Below the pieces are notes generated by a model that saw only the letters and a list, made by a program, of their open reading frames with translations, was not told the DNA's origin and ran no database searches. A stretch of DNA of 64,000 bases from Caryophanales bacterium (GTDB lineage: Bacteria > Bacillota_I > Bacilli_A > RF39 > UBA660). The translations under genes were made by a program, and so were the position numbers. Shown here in pieces: positions 63,962-64,000 of this stretch. Every line of letters starts with the position of its first letter. The stretch's first letter is position 1. The DNA lies in contig JAEELI010000002.1 in assembly GCA_016288795.1 (NCBI GenBank), forward strand, positions 62,001-126,000, written 5' to 3'.

Positions 63962-64000
63962 TTATATTGGTTATCATATTGTTTCTGGTGTAATAAAGTT
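63951..64000 (+). CDS. plsC: plsC-like acyltransferase, start only (right copy)
   Basis: The window ends 17 codons into this gene. MKNSYIGYHIVSGVIKF matches the start of the left copy (KSYIGYQIVSHIIKF). An AGAGGAGG site lies upstream; an ATG three bases earlier is also possible. It shows the mirror continues past the window edge. Confidence 0.85.
   Translation, partial: MKNSYIGYHIVSGVIK

Overview
The window comes from a very AT-rich, walled member of the Bacillota, probably one of the uncultured, small-genome Bacilli near RF39 or Izemoplasma. Support: MurE carries the DNPR signature of meso-diaminopimelate ligases, a VanY-type carboxypeptidase and an L,D-transpeptidase are present, spoVS is present, leuS has a T-box leader, and TGA is a stop codon (for example at 50993-50995 and 58605-58607, both inside terminator hairpins), which rules out the Mycoplasma code. 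No rRNA, CRISPR array, transposase or integrase was seen.

The dominant feature is a mirror image. From a centre at about 33.65-33.79 kb, between divergent tRNA promoters, the left arm (about 11.5-33.5 kb, mostly minus strand) and the right arm (34.2-64.0 kb, mostly plus strand) carry the same 22 loci in the same outward order and relative orientation. These are patatin, a signal-anchored repeat protein, tRNA-Thr(GGT), tRNA-Thr(CGT), uppS, a six-helix membrane protein, spoVS, a tail-anchored protein (reversed), sufB, ssb, an exported protein, an RNase J paralogue, tRNA-Asn, a CFI-box protein (reversed), a ClpA-D1-like ATPase, tRNA-His, a leader peptide plus terminator before a metallophosphoesterase pair, tRNA-Gly (reversed), an E2-like acyltransferase, an AMP-ligase, and plsC (cut by the window end on the right). 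The copies are clearly diverged in DNA and protein. This is either an old inverted segmental duplication or a join of homologous regions from two related genomes; the retention of both copies of normally single-copy housekeeping genes and tRNAs makes the second explanation a serious one.

Arm-specific genes lie between the shared loci, often right beside tRNA genes. Left only: Fic, two small proteins, a HAD phosphatase, a decayed TrmH-type gene, GtrA, a lipoprotein, and a membrane protein between 158-bp direct repeats that start inside tRNA-Gly. Right only: a long sigma-70 factor, a MraZ-like protein, an NlpC/P60-like hydrolase, an M14 peptidase-like protein, a 606-residue unknown, a DUF218 protein, a group of unknown genes, a thioredoxin-like protein, and a possible PD-(D/E)XK nuclease.

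Outside the mirrored part, 0-11.5 kb holds cell-wall and translation genes: VanY-type and L,D-transpeptidase proteins with matching Ig-like domains, a T-box operon (membrane protein plus leuS), a GH31 glycosidase, trpS, murE and a GlsB-family protein. Central functions across the window are envelope synthesis (murE, uppS, plsC, LD-transpeptidase), translation (leuS, trpS, 15 tRNAs), Fe-S assembly (sufB), RNA decay (RNase J) and ssDNA binding (ssb).
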